A DNA stretch of 64,000 bases from Cypionkella aquatica (GTDB lineage Bacteria; Pseudomonadota; Alphaproteobacteria; Rhodobacterales; Rhodobacteraceae). Below are positions 34,901 through 43,574 of this stretch, in pieces. Where the stretch lies: the NCBI RefSeq assembly GCF_030161095.1, contig NZ_BSPP01000005.1, positions 252,812-316,811 on the forward strand, in the 5' to 3' direction. The position numbers and the translations under genes were made by a program. Numbering within the stretch: position 1 is the stretch's first letter; each line of letters starts with the position of its first letter. The notes beneath the pieces were generated by a model that saw nothing but the letters and a program-made list of their open reading frames with translations, was not told the origin of the DNA and ran no database searches.

Positions 34901-34989
34901 TGCGCGCGGGCCAAGAACTTTACGACCGTGAAGTGCTGCCCGGCCGGGTGATGGAAGTTGTCGGCGATCCGCGTATTTCGGGGAGATAG
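31936..34989 (+). CDS. Tail tape-measure protein
   Basis: 1017 aa from GTG 31936 (or ATG 31945). Long helical Ala/Gln/Glu-rich protein with a hydrophobic patch at about residues 215-255 (MVSPMNLVTMGAIAMGAVVVSALVGLI) typical of tape measures that insert into the membrane. The C-terminal region has FADGGLLQGKGGPREDNHVVRVSAGEYIVNA, the usual tail-end motif. About 1000 residues predicts a tail near 150 nm by the usual 0.15 nm per residue rule. Confidence 0.92.
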   Translation: MGDMRVSMLVEMKAAQARAEAAGLRGDIEKLGTGAATAGQATGRTAANVVDLATASRSAASAVTQQTTALQQMIAVSTGLASSTQSSVAAELAHGRALDETRARFDPLFAASRRYEMELLAIADAERDGALTATGAAQARARAAQSMSPVLAGVSKNAGTASASVAQLGFQFNDIGVMLAAGQNPLMLAIQQGTQITQVFDQMKAKGEPVGKSLKAALLGMVSPMNLVTMGAIAMGAVVVSALVGLIGETVTADESIENLSKSAGEFAQVAGRSVGDVTKEFGGLNSEIVRMQENLTALAGIKALRDIATTTGALKDEVFGSWVATPKDNIGDLLGAKKQYSEGRGLTYSDDDPAIQRFQDGLTQLGATEGTRNQLLAVQGLRSELLAAAGSIGQMNGAQSAFYQNLLETEAAVRRIAVAEAEQNRQRIELQRAAGIENDRMGGPTALDRLTRDPAAEAKTRIAADTARKSAAEVIAAAERENALAAAKLQYGAQSVQVRALEAQQLLRTVDAEIQRLGIQRQGDQAQAMRAAAVQQIGLMEQQRAAAAESARSTMLTSLNQEAEIVKLTAKYGADSLEVAYARAGAEREAQVALLASQGIAGDQADEMMRAWDAARGIASVNMAAGIGAAAGQAQMLAASLGVSLAHAIGLMGLSAKGAATPNFGLSMGIGSEADTGPTALGFGNLSSLPSRYELPKIVADKKPSGGGGKKAETDSVLELIRAERMELAVLRETDPVKAELLQKSEQLKGATTAQKSELEGLIRTRMAEKTALEAIKQAQEELKSTMKSAFVGWISGANSFRDALSQVLGKLAEMAASSAFDMLWGGGTGGGGGFLGSLLGGVLGGGTSSGGTGSLGLPLPFADGGLLQGKGGPREDNHVVRVSAGEYIVNAAATANALPLLQAINAGVPVDQLMGVIAGTRPVGAYADGGYVGTAPVGYSAPASWQAGGGRQGSGGPPVYNITNHQTINVDGATGDSEIRNMVLEGVRAGQELYDREVLPGRVMEVVGDPRISGR

Positions 34990-34991
34990 AG

Positions 34992-35651
34992 ATGGCATTT
35001 GCGTTTCCACTCAGTGTCGCCAACTTCATGGACATTCTGCCGATTGAGGCGATTTCGCTGGCCACACCAGAACAGGTGGAGATCAACCAAACCGGTGGCG
35101 GTGAGGTGATGCAGGCCGATCTGGCCCCGATGCTGTGGCAGGGTGAGATCAAGCTGGGTGAGATGACGCCAAATGATGCTGCGCTGGTGACAGCGCGCCT
35201 CGACATCCTGCGCCCGGCTGGCCGCAGCTTCTATCTCTACGACACCCGCCGTCCCGGTCCGTTGCTGGATTTGACGGGGGCAGCCCTTGGGGCCAGCACA
35301 CCCACAATCCACACGCTCGCGGCCAACAATCGGGACATGCGCATCCAAGGTCTGCCGGTGGGCTACCGCTTGAGCGTCGGCGACTATCTGGCCTTTGACT
35401 ATGGCACCACGGTCATTCGCCGCGCGCTGCACCGCATCGTGTCTGCGCCAGCAGCGGTGCCAACAGGCGGCATCTCTCCGACCTTCGAAGTAAGTCCGAT
35501 GATCCGCCCAGGTGCAGCTGTCGGCGCAAGCGTCACGCTGATCGATGCGGCCTGCAAAGCACTGGTTGTGCCCAACTCAATCAATGTCGGAGTGACCTCC
35601 AAAACCATCACCAACGGCATGTCATTCCGCTTCATGCAGACCCTGAGGTAA
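34992..35651 (+). CDS. Tail protein downstream of tape measure
   Basis: 219 aa, GGGGAG site. Beta-rich: MAFAFPLSVANFMDILPIEAISLATPEQVEINQTGGGEV, LAPMLWQGEIKLGEMT, RSFYLYDTRRPGPL. Resembles the distal-tail type proteins found here in RcapMu-like phages. Likely part of the baseplate or tip hub; family name not certain. Confidence 0.7.
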   Translation: MAFAFPLSVANFMDILPIEAISLATPEQVEINQTGGGEVMQADLAPMLWQGEIKLGEMTPNDAALVTARLDILRPAGRSFYLYDTRRPGPLLDLTGAALGASTPTIHTLAANNRDMRIQGLPVGYRLSVGDYLAFDYGTTVIRRALHRIVSAPAAVPTGGISPTFEVSPMIRPGAAVGASVTLIDAACKALVVPNSINVGVTSKTITNGMSFRFMQTLR

Positions 35652-35652
35652 C

Positions 35653-36327
35653 ATGCGCAGTTATACCGCAGCCGAACTTTCAGCACTACAGACCCGTTCC
35701 GGCTATCTGGTCCGATTGTTGTTCTGGATTCAGGTCCGCGACCGCGCCACCAATGCGCGCGTGAGCTTCGGCTTCTGGACCGGCGAGGATGATCGCAGCT
35801 TTACCGTTGGGGCCGAGACGCGGGCCTATTTCGGCGGCGGCGGTCTGGTCAGCATCGATCCGATTGTGATGCAGTCGGGTCTGACGGTACGGATGCAGCG
35901 CGTGACGCTGTCGCCGCTGGCCCCCGAGGTCAACACCATGCTGCGCGGCTATGACGGCTGGCGCGCCCCGGCCGAGATCCACCGCGTGTTTTACAACCCG
36001 GAGTCGGGTGGGCTGATTGCCAACCCCAAGCGGCTTTGGAAGGGCGTGGTGGATGGCGCACCTATTCAGACGCCCGCCATCGGGGGCGAGTCCAACGTGG
36101 TCATCACTCTGGCAAGCGCGCTGGAAAGCCTGACGCATAGCCTGACGCTCACCCGGTCGGATGCCGTCCAGCGCCAGCGCAGCGATGATCGCTTCTACCG
36201 CTACAAAGACCAGACCGGCAGCGTCAGCACCAGCTGGGGCGAAAAGCGTGAAACGGGCGCACCACCCGCACCCGCCACCCTGCCGGGAATTACGTCGATC
36301 CCCTTGTTCAAAGGCAATAACCGATGA
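35653..36327 (+). CDS. DUF2163-like tail protein (GTA hub-like)
   Basis: 224 aa. RSGYLVRLLFWIQVRDRATNARVSFGFWTGEDDRSFTVG and SLTLTRSDAVQRQRSDDRFYRYKDQ resemble DUF2163 proteins of Rhodobacter gene transfer agent and RcapMu tails, which form the tail hub. ATGA overlap with the NlpC/P60-like gene. Confidence 0.78.
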   Translation: MRSYTAAELSALQTRSGYLVRLLFWIQVRDRATNARVSFGFWTGEDDRSFTVGAETRAYFGGGGLVSIDPIVMQSGLTVRMQRVTLSPLAPEVNTMLRGYDGWRAPAEIHRVFYNPESGGLIANPKRLWKGVVDGAPIQTPAIGGESNVVITLASALESLTHSLTLTRSDAVQRQRSDDRFYRYKDQTGSVSTSWGEKRETGAPPAPATLPGITSIPLFKGNNR

Positions 36328-36728
36328 GGCATGACGACTGGAAAGTGCGCCTGATTGACTATGTCAGCAGCTGTGCCAGGCTGCCCTTCGCCTATGGTCA
36401 GCACGATTGCGCGCTCTTTGCAGCGGGCTGCATTAAGGCGATGACCGATGTGGATCTTGCGGCAGACTGGCGCGGCACTTACAGCTCGTTAAAGGGCGGT
36501 TTAATGGCCCTTAAAAGAGCCGGATACGCTGACCATCTGGCACTGGCCGCAGATCATTTTGAAAAGATCGCGCCTGCCTTCGCAGCTGCCGGTGATCTTG
36601 CCGTGATTGATGGACCAGAGGGAGCCGCCTTGGGCGTGGTGCAAGGCGAGGGCGTCTATGTGCTGACCGCCACTTCACTCGGAATCCTGCCGCTGAGCGA
36701 TGCCATCGCCGCTTTCCGGGTGCCATGA
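36324..36728 (+). CDS. NlpC/P60-type tail peptidase (DUF6950-like)
   Basis: 134 aa. YGQHDCALFAAGCIKAM places the catalytic Cys after HD, followed by AGDLAVIDGPEGAALGVVQGEGVYVL for the His-containing strand position. Small tail-associated papain-like peptidases cut peptidoglycan cross-links during DNA injection. A clear catalytic His is not obvious in the GDLAVID region, so activity is uncertain. Overlaps the tail tip gene. Confidence 0.75.
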   Translation: MRHDDWKVRLIDYVSSCARLPFAYGQHDCALFAAGCIKAMTDVDLAADWRGTYSSLKGGLMALKRAGYADHLALAADHFEKIAPAFAAAGDLAVIDGPEGAALGVVQGEGVYVLTATSLGILPLSDAIAAFRVP

Positions 36729-39700
36729 TGCAACGTTATCTGTTCACCCTCTTTACGGCCATCTTTGCCTTTTTGCTGACTGCCACCGATGCCGCAGCGG
36801 CACCGGTTCTGGCTCCGCTTGTTTCGGCGGTAAGCGGAGCTTTCGCGGCGGGCGGCTTCCTGACCACTTTCACAGGGCGGCTGCTGACCTCTGTGGCTTT
36901 CTCGGCCCTAAAGGGGGCGCTGGCCACCAAGCCAAAGACCCCCGGCATCACCACCGAACAGACCGCAACCGGCGGCACCAATCCGGTGGGCTTCATCCTG
37001 GGCGTCTCGGCCACGGCCGGGGATGCTGTCTGCCCGCCGATGACCCACGGCAAGTATGGCAAAACACCAAACGCCTATCTCACCTATGTCATCGCACTAG
37101 GAGATATCGCGGGCCAAACGCTTGACCGTGTCGCCATCGATGGGGCTTTTGTCACGCTCGGCACAGTCGCGCATGCAGATTATGGCCTGCCGGTCACCGG
37201 CAAATATGACGGCTATGCGTGGGTCAAATACTATGACGGCAGCCAGACCGTCGCGGACCCGATGCTGCTGGCAAAGTATGGCAGCTATCCAGAGCGGCCG
37301 TGGCTGTCAGACATGATCGGCCTTGGCGTGCCTTACGCAATCTGCACCTTCCGCTACCGCCGCCAACTCTTCTCATCTTTCCCCTCAGTCCTCTTCGAGT
37401 GCGGTGGCATCAAGCTTTACGATCCGCGCAAAGACACCACCATCGGCGGCTCGGGCGCGCATCGCTGGGGTCAGCCTGCCACCTATGCCGCCACCCGCAA
37501 CAATGCGGTGATCGCCTATAATATCGCGCGCGGCATCACCATTCCGGGCTTGGGAACTTGGGGCGGCAGCATCGAGGGCGCGGATCTGCCCAACGCCTCG
37601 ATGTTTGCGGCGATGAACGAATGCGACGTCACCATCGGCACGCCCGCTGTGGCGCAATACCGCGCAGGCATTGAGGTGCGCGTCGATGCCGAGCCTGCAG
37701 CCATCGTTGAAGAGCTGTTAAAGGGGTGTTTAGGCACCATCGCCGAATCCGGTGGTGAGGTTAAATTCCGCGTCGGCGGGCCGGGTCTGCCGGTCTATTT
37801 TATGACCGATGACGACATCGTGGTCACCAAGCCGCAGGACTTTGATCCCTTCCCGAACGCGGCAGCACGCAAGAACGGCATCGATGCCAAATATCCAGAT
37901 CCCGAGACCGTCTGGAAAACCAAATCGGCCCCGTCACGCTACAACACCACTTGGGAGGCCGAGGACGGGGGGCGCAGGATCAGCGCGCTGGATCTGCCCG
38001 CATGCCCATTCCCGGATCAGGTGCAGCGCCTGATGTATGCCTATATCGCCGACGAGCGGCGGTTTCGCAAACACGGGCTGACCCTGCCGCCCGATGCGGC
38101 GATCTTGGAACCGCTCGATGTGGTCAGCTGGACGTCCGCCCGCAACGGTTATGCCTCCAAGCTGTTTGATCTGGCCGAGGTCGCCGATGACGTCAAAACC
38201 CTCCTGCAGCGGGTGTCGGTGCGCGAGGTCGATGCCAGCGATTACAGCTGGTCGCCGACATGGGTGCTGCCGGTCTCGGTCGGATCATCGCAGCCGGTCG
38301 ATCCCCCGGCGCAGACGCTGGACACGTGGGCGGTGGCACCGCTGTCTATTCCTGACGCCACCGGCACCGCCCGCCGCCCCGCCATCCGCATGAGCTGGTC
38401 TGCCGCCGATATGGATGCGGTCGATGCGGTGCAATATCAGGTGCGGGTGAAAGCCACCTCGGCCGTGGTGAAAATCGGCACGGTTTCGGAGGTCGAGGGC
38501 GGGCAAGTCATCCTTGCCGAAGGCATCGTGCCGAACACGCTCTATCAGGCGCGCGGCCTGCCGGTGACACCCGGCCGGGCAGCGGTCTGGAGCGATTGGC
38601 TGGACGTCACCAGCCCGGACGTCAGAATTGACACGGTCGATCTCACCCCGACGCTGAACACAACGATCAGTGATACGGTTGCAGCGGCCGCAGCCGCGCA
38701 AGCCGAATTGAATCTGCTGACGGCGGGGCTTGTGACCGATGTAAACGGGGCGCTTGCCTCCATCGAGGCGCGGACGCGCGCGGGCCTTGACGGCTGGCTG
38801 ACAGATCCAATTTTTTCGCGTTGGACTTCTGGCAACCTTACCGCGACTTACTGGTTTTCGCGCACCGGCACTGGCACTTACGCAACAAAAATCGCTGGCC
38901 TCTTTGGCTCTGCAATCTCAATCAACGTCCCAACAGGGACAGGCGTGATCCAATTTGTCGCGCGGTCTGACTTAGAGACGAACGGCATGAAAGGGGCTGA
39001 TCCTGACGCGCCTTATGTGGTCGTAACGACGGCAATTGAGTGCATTTCCGGCAGCATCACCAACCCTTATCTGCGGCCCGAATGGTCAAATGATTTGACG
39101 ACTTGGACGCGCGGCGATTTGCAATCGGCGGCGGCTGCCACTGGCAGTTTCAGCCAGTTGGGTATTTCCGTTAAGCCCGGCATCGTTCAGACGGTCGAAA
39201 CCTTGTGGAAGCGCCCAGCCGGAACATTCGCTTACGTCCGCCTCGTCGGCTACCCTAAAAGCTCGTCAAACCTGCCACAGACGCAACAAGTCTGGCATTT
39301 CGTGCAAATACGGGCGGCGAGCGAGGCCGAGCGCAATGCTTGGAACGTGCCCGCCATGCAGGCCACGATTGACACCCAAGCCATCACGATCAGCGGCCAA
39401 ACCTCTGCGATTGCCACCCTGACCACAAATCTTAGCGCTACAAACACCACGGCGACAAACGCCGCCACCGCAGCTGCGGACGCCTATTCATTGGCGGGCA
39501 GCAAGGGCAAGGTCATTTACGGATCAAGCACGCCCGTCGCGGGCGATCAGCAGGCCGAAAACTTGTGGATCGACACCACGGGCGGCATCAACGCGCCAAA
39601 GCGCTGGCTGGGCGGGGCGTGGGTCATTGCGCGCGACAAGGTGGCTGTGGATGCTGCTGCGGCAGCTGCGGCTGCGCAAAGCACGGCTGATGCGTTAGCA

Positions 39701-42265
39701 GCCAATCTTGCCACAAACTACCTTACGACCGTCAATACCAACGCTGCAATTGCAGCCGTCGATACCCGGCTGAGCGCTGCTATCTCGCCCTATCAAAGCC
39801 AAAAGCTGCACTCGGATTTCAAGCTCGGGGATTACTATTGGGCGGGTGGGCTGACGCATACGATTGCCTCTTTGCCGACCGATACTTCTATCGTCGCCCT
39901 TTATAGTGACGTGAATCTGGTGTCGGTCGCGAGCCTTGGACTTGTCCTCGAGGCGGGGCCGCAGACCGCCTCTCGAAACATGGTAGAGCGGGCCAACCGC
40001 CCCTTTATCACGGGCCAAAAGATGCGGCTGCGCATGAAAACGCGGCTTGTGACAAACCCTTCAACTGGATCACACGCGACGGCGCTTCGGGTCAATATCA
40101 CGGATGCGAGCGGTGCTTATCTGACAACCGTAAACGTCGCGCAATTCACAGGAATGGTTGTGGCCGATGGCTGGGTGATCCGCGAATATACCCTTGACCC
40201 GGTAGCTTGGCGCACGGCGAGTGGCAACGCAACCGCAGCGAGCTGGCGGTTGGCTGTCAACATTTCGGGCCTCAATTCCGCTCGCCAGCAAGTCGAGTGG
40301 ATTGAGGTCGAGGACGTGACTGTAACTGACGGGCTGGGCGCTTCGATCACGGACATTAAGGCGGTGAATGTCTCGGCCCTGACCGGGACTGCGCTTGGCA
40401 CGCTTCTGACACAGCTGGCCGTCGATGCGGGTGGCACCTCCGCGCTTTTGACAACCCAATCATCTGCGATTGCGATGCTGAACGGCTTTGCGGCGGTGAC
40501 ATATAGCCTGCGCCTCGTGTCGGGTAGCGCAGGGGCATACTTTGAGATTGTGGCGACGGATGATCCGGTTTTGGGGCCAGCCAGCACGATCACACTTGCG
40601 GCCAAACACATCGAAGTTCTGGCATCCAGCCTGAGAATTTCTGACAGCGGCAACGTGTTTCCTGACTTCAATATGGCCGACCCGGCGTTTTACAGCACGT
40701 CAAACAGCGCGGCGTTTACATTCATTGCCACGGGGCAGGCGGCGCTCGGCACAAAGTATCTGAGCATCAATCCGGCATCATCCGCAAGATCGGTGGACAC
40801 GGGCTGGTTTGTGGTTGAGCCGGGCGAGGAGTATCTGGTGTCAGGTGCGGCCTTCATGGCCGCCACTGCCGCAGGTCAAGGGACCGCAACGCTCACAATT
40901 GAGACAGGCTCTATTGATGCAGCCGGGGCCATTACGGTTCTGACCTCGGATATTGTCCAGCAGCGCGCAAACCTGAGTTTTCCCGGCTTTCTGGAAAGCA
41001 TCAACATTTTGACGGGCGCTGCGGCGCGACGGGCGCGGTTCAAGCTTACGCGCGCCGCAAACGGTGCGGGCGCTGGCAATGCTGGCGGCTTCAAGATGCA
41101 GAAGAAATCAGGCGGCGTTCTGATCGCAGATGGTGCGATCACCGCCGAGAAAATGGACGTTGCATTTCTGAATGGCGAGCGGGTATCGGCCTCATTTCTG
41201 GACGTGGACGACCTGCTGACCATCCTGCCGCAAGCAGGGCTGCGATACCAAAAATCTGCGGTCAATGATGATGCGACCGACGGTCTTTATTTCGGGGTTT
41301 CTACGGATGGTTTTGGCCTTGCCGCGAGCCGAACCGATGTTGGCGGCAAGCAGCAATACATCAAGCTTTCATCCGAAACGGGCCTGAAAATCCAGAACGC
41401 CCGGCACTTCGTTTCCGGGGTGGCAGCGCCTGTTGCGAACTCCTACACGGCGAGCGGCACAATCACGCTGCCGGTCGGGACGCGGCTGATCGACCTTGAG
41501 ATTTACGGCGGCGGCGGCGGTGGCAAAGGCGGGACAGGAAACGGCGGGGATGGCGCGGCTGGCAGCAATGGCGGCAACACAGTTGTGCAGCTGTGGGACG
41601 GCGCGACAAACACCGGAATTTCTTGGACGGGCGTAGGTGGCTTGGGCGGCACATTGACCCGGACCAGCGACACGGGCGGATCGGGTCAAGGCTCGCCAGT
41701 CGGTGTTGGCGGCAAAGGCAACCGCCGCGCTTCGGGAAGCGATGCAACTGGATACGCGGCGGGCGGCGCGGGCGGTGGTGATACATCAACCAGCGGCGTT
41801 GGCGGGGCCGCCGCTATCGCCAAAAACGTCAAAGACTTTGATGTTTCGGCCTATGCAAACCCCAAGCTTGTGATCGCCCAAGGCGCGGGAGGGCTTGCCC
41901 CAAGCACTGGCCGCAAGGGCGGCATCGGCTCGCCCGGCATGATCAAGTATAGCACCCGCGCAACGGTCCCGGCTCCGGCTGATGTGATCCCGCTGAGCCC
42001 GACCGTCACTGGGTCGATAAGCAAAGTCGGCTTCAGCGTCACCTTCCCAAATCTGGGGGCGGGCCTGTGGGTTTTGAGCGAGGTTGCAGGCACGAACAAC
42101 CTAGACATTGGCCTTGTCGATATTGGCGATGGGGCAAGCGTGATGATCTATCAGGTTAATACGGCAACCTTCATGTCATCAAAAACGCCTGTCCGACTGA
42201 GTGGCGGTGGGAGTGCTTCGCGGGCAATCAACTATGCGTTTTATTCAATGGGGAACTGGGGATGA
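36725..42265 (+). CDS. Tail tip / host-specificity protein with glycine-rich C-terminal domain
   Basis: 1846 aa. An N-terminal hydrophobic start (YLFTLFTAIFAFLLTATDAAA) looks like a signal or membrane segment. A gpJ-like hub follows to about residue 690 (VGFILGVSATAGDAVCPPMTHGK, fibronectin-like repeats VAPLSIPDATGTARRPAIRMSWSAAD). The rest is a different, Thr/Ser/Asn-rich receptor-binding region with coiled-coil linker (TTNLSATNTTATNAATAAADAYS). It ends with a poly-glycine domain at about 1590-1740 (IYGGGGGGKGGTGNGGDG). Base usage shifts to more A/T near 38800, suggesting a swapped distal module. Confidence 0.85.
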   Translation: MMQRYLFTLFTAIFAFLLTATDAAAAPVLAPLVSAVSGAFAAGGFLTTFTGRLLTSVAFSALKGALATKPKTPGITTEQTATGGTNPVGFILGVSATAGDAVCPPMTHGKYGKTPNAYLTYVIALGDIAGQTLDRVAIDGAFVTLGTVAHADYGLPVTGKYDGYAWVKYYDGSQTVADPMLLAKYGSYPERPWLSDMIGLGVPYAICTFRYRRQLFSSFPSVLFECGGIKLYDPRKDTTIGGSGAHRWGQPATYAATRNNAVIAYNIARGITIPGLGTWGGSIEGADLPNASMFAAMNECDVTIGTPAVAQYRAGIEVRVDAEPAAIVEELLKGCLGTIAESGGEVKFRVGGPGLPVYFMTDDDIVVTKPQDFDPFPNAAARKNGIDAKYPDPETVWKTKSAPSRYNTTWEAEDGGRRISALDLPACPFPDQVQRLMYAYIADERRFRKHGLTLPPDAAILEPLDVVSWTSARNGYASKLFDLAEVADDVKTLLQRVSVREVDASDYSWSPTWVLPVSVGSSQPVDPPAQTLDTWAVAPLSIPDATGTARRPAIRMSWSAADMDAVDAVQYQVRVKATSAVVKIGTVSEVEGGQVILAEGIVPNTLYQARGLPVTPGRAAVWSDWLDVTSPDVRIDTVDLTPTLNTTISDTVAAAAAAQAELNLLTAGLVTDVNGALASIEARTRAGLDGWLTDPIFSRWTSGNLTATYWFSRTGTGTYATKIAGLFGSAISINVPTGTGVIQFVARSDLETNGMKGADPDAPYVVVTTAIECISGSITNPYLRPEWSNDLTTWTRGDLQSAAAATGSFSQLGISVKPGIVQTVETLWKRPAGTFAYVRLVGYPKSSSNLPQTQQVWHFVQIRAASEAERNAWNVPAMQATIDTQAITISGQTSAIATLTTNLSATNTTATNAATAAADAYSLAGSKGKVIYGSSTPVAGDQQAENLWIDTTGGINAPKRWLGGAWVIARDKVAVDAAAAAAAAQSTADALAANLATNYLTTVNTNAAIAAVDTRLSAAISPYQSQKLHSDFKLGDYYWAGGLTHTIASLPTDTSIVALYSDVNLVSVASLGLVLEAGPQTASRNMVERANRPFITGQKMRLRMKTRLVTNPSTGSHATALRVNITDASGAYLTTVNVAQFTGMVVADGWVIREYTLDPVAWRTASGNATAASWRLAVNISGLNSARQQVEWIEVEDVTVTDGLGASITDIKAVNVSALTGTALGTLLTQLAVDAGGTSALLTTQSSAIAMLNGFAAVTYSLRLVSGSAGAYFEIVATDDPVLGPASTITLAAKHIEVLASSLRISDSGNVFPDFNMADPAFYSTSNSAAFTFIATGQAALGTKYLSINPASSARSVDTGWFVVEPGEEYLVSGAAFMAATAAGQGTATLTIETGSIDAAGAITVLTSDIVQQRANLSFPGFLESINILTGAAARRARFKLTRAANGAGAGNAGGFKMQKKSGGVLIADGAITAEKMDVAFLNGERVSASFLDVDDLLTILPQAGLRYQKSAVNDDATDGLYFGVSTDGFGLAASRTDVGGKQQYIKLSSETGLKIQNARHFVSGVAAPVANSYTASGTITLPVGTRLIDLEIYGGGGGGKGGTGNGGDGAAGSNGGNTVVQLWDGATNTGISWTGVGGLGGTLTRTSDTGGSGQGSPVGVGGKGNRRASGSDATGYAAGGAGGGDTSTSGVGGAAAIAKNVKDFDVSAYANPKLVIAQGAGGLAPSTGRKGGIGSPGMIKYSTRATVPAPADVIPLSPTVTGSISKVGFSVTFPNLGAGLWVLSEVAGTNNLDIGLVDIGDGASVMIYQVNTATFMSSKTPVRLSGGGSASRAINYAFYSMGNWG

Positions 42266-42801
42266 TGCAGATTTGCTATGAGCCAGAAACGGGCGTCGTG
42301 CTGTTCACGGTAAACGGCTCAGAAATCCCGGCAGGTCTGAGTGGCTTTTGGATTGCGGTGGACGATCACGATATTGGCGATTTGTCGGCTTGGCGGGTGA
42401 TCGACGGCGCGCTTGTTCTGTTCGATCTGGAGCCGATGCGGCTTGCGTTTCGGGCGGCGGTAAATGCCAAGCGACTGGCGGTCATCACCGCTGGTACCAC
42501 GGTGCAGATCACTGGCCACGGGCCGGTGGCGCTGCAAGGTCGGCCGGAGGATCAAACCAGCCTTCAGGGCCTCGCTTTTGGCGCGCAGCTGCGCGTCGGC
42601 ATGGGCGACAGCACGACGCTGATGGACTTCCTTGATCGGGAAAACGTGCTGCACCAGTTGGTGCCGATGCAGATGCTCGAGCTTTGGCAAAAAGGCGCGG
42701 CGTTTGTGTCGGCGATCTATGCGCGCTCCTGGGCGATCAAGGAAATGGACCCCGCCACCACCGATATCGATGATCCCGAATTGTGGGTGCCCGACGCTTA
42801 G
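42262..42801 (+). CDS. Tail fibre-associated hypothetical protein
   Basis: 179 aa (ATG 42262 or 42265), ATGA overlap with the tail tip gene. Reads ICYEPETGVVLFTVNGSEIPAGLSGFWIAVDD, then LRVGMGDSTTLMDFLDRENVLHQLVPMQMLELWQKGAAFVSAIYARSWAIKEM. The second half resembles DUF4376-type fibre-end or chaperone proteins. Last structural gene of the late operon. Confidence 0.7.
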   Translation: MMQICYEPETGVVLFTVNGSEIPAGLSGFWIAVDDHDIGDLSAWRVIDGALVLFDLEPMRLAFRAAVNAKRLAVITAGTTVQITGHGPVALQGRPEDQTSLQGLAFGAQLRVGMGDSTTLMDFLDRENVLHQLVPMQMLELWQKGAAFVSAIYARSWAIKEMDPATTDIDDPELWVPDA

Positions 42802-42889
42802 AACGACAGGCCTTTTAAGGAGGCCGGGGGGTGCGTCAACACCCTCCGACACGGGGCTTCATACCACTGATGCCCCAATGACCAGCAAA

Positions 42890-42981
42890 ACCTTCCGACT
42901 CCGCGAGGTGAAAACCAGCTACACCATCGCGGCCAAAGGGCGGAGGTGCTGATCTCGAACTACGAGTTGGGCGGGTTTTGA
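42890..42981 (+). pseudogene. Relic of a Dam-like methyltransferase C terminus
   Basis: Frame one reads LREVKTSYTIAAKG and, after a one-base shift, AEVLISNYELGGF and stop. This parallels VEGVTTTYSI...RAELLISNWPLAV at the end of the dam gene at 6047-6874. It is too short to work. It suggests that a dam cassette once stood at this end of the prophage too, or that recombination between dam genes left a scar. Confidence 0.65.
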
Positions 42982-42996
42982 TGGTGACAATGTCGG

Positions 42997-43086
42997 TCAG
43001 CTGATGAAGGCGATCAAACCCAATGCTGCAAGCCCCGCAACACAGCCAAGCGCAAATGAATATATGAGGACGCGATTAAACGTCAT
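42997..43086 (-). CDS. 29-aa single-helix membrane peptide
   Basis: MTFNRVLIYSFALGCVAGLA plus ALGLIAFIS, stop. One transmembrane helix fills almost the whole peptide. A GGGAGGCG ribosome-binding site precedes the ATG at 43086. It is antisense to the late operon end. Candidate small lysis or superinfection-exclusion protein; function not known. Confidence 0.5.
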   Translation of the reverse strand: MTFNRVLIYSFALGCVAGLAALGLIAFIS

Positions 43087-43574
43087 GTCGCACGCCTCCC
43101 GATATTTATGGATGTGACCGAGGTTGGGTCAGTTGCCGCGATGCATCAATGATTCCTTACACGCTAAGCGGTATGTGGCCCATTGGCATGGCGACTTGGG
43201 AACTGGCGAGGTGGATCTGCATTACCTCATCAGTGCCGATTGCTGCCCAGTTTGGCGGTCGGTGTGATCAGCGGAAAGCGCTGCTGTTAGCCCTTAGATG
43301 TAGCGCTGACGTTGGAGAGCCGGGGCTGATGAGGCCCCGGCTTTTTCATGTTCTGGCAGCGGGGCCACTGGTCGCAGCGAGCGCGTCGCGCATGTCGAAG
43401 GCGGAACTTTCGGTCGAGACGCTTGACCAATCGGGGCCGACTAGCCCCGGCTGTATTTATACTTCCACAAGCTTCATCTTGCCGTTGGCGCACTAAATGT
43501 GCTGGACGCGCTATTTCAAGGAGTGCAAATTTGGCAGCATTGCTACTCAATTTTCAAGTTTTTGAGGACACCGA
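43087..43574. other. Non-coding junction region; probable prophage right end
   Basis: Nearly 500 bases without a convincing gene. It contains two related GC hairpins and should include the boundary between the Mu-like prophage and ancestral island DNA. I found no clear terminal CA with a 5-base duplication matching the left side. Confidence 0.5.
43318..43346 (+). terminator. Late-operon terminator with alternative partner
   Basis: AGCCGGGGC (43318-43326), loop of 7, GCCCCGGCT (43334-43342), then a T-run to 43346. An identical GCCCCGGCT at 43444-43452, following CGGGGC at 43432, forms a second hairpin and could pair with the first arm instead. Good terminator on its own. Confidence 0.8.
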
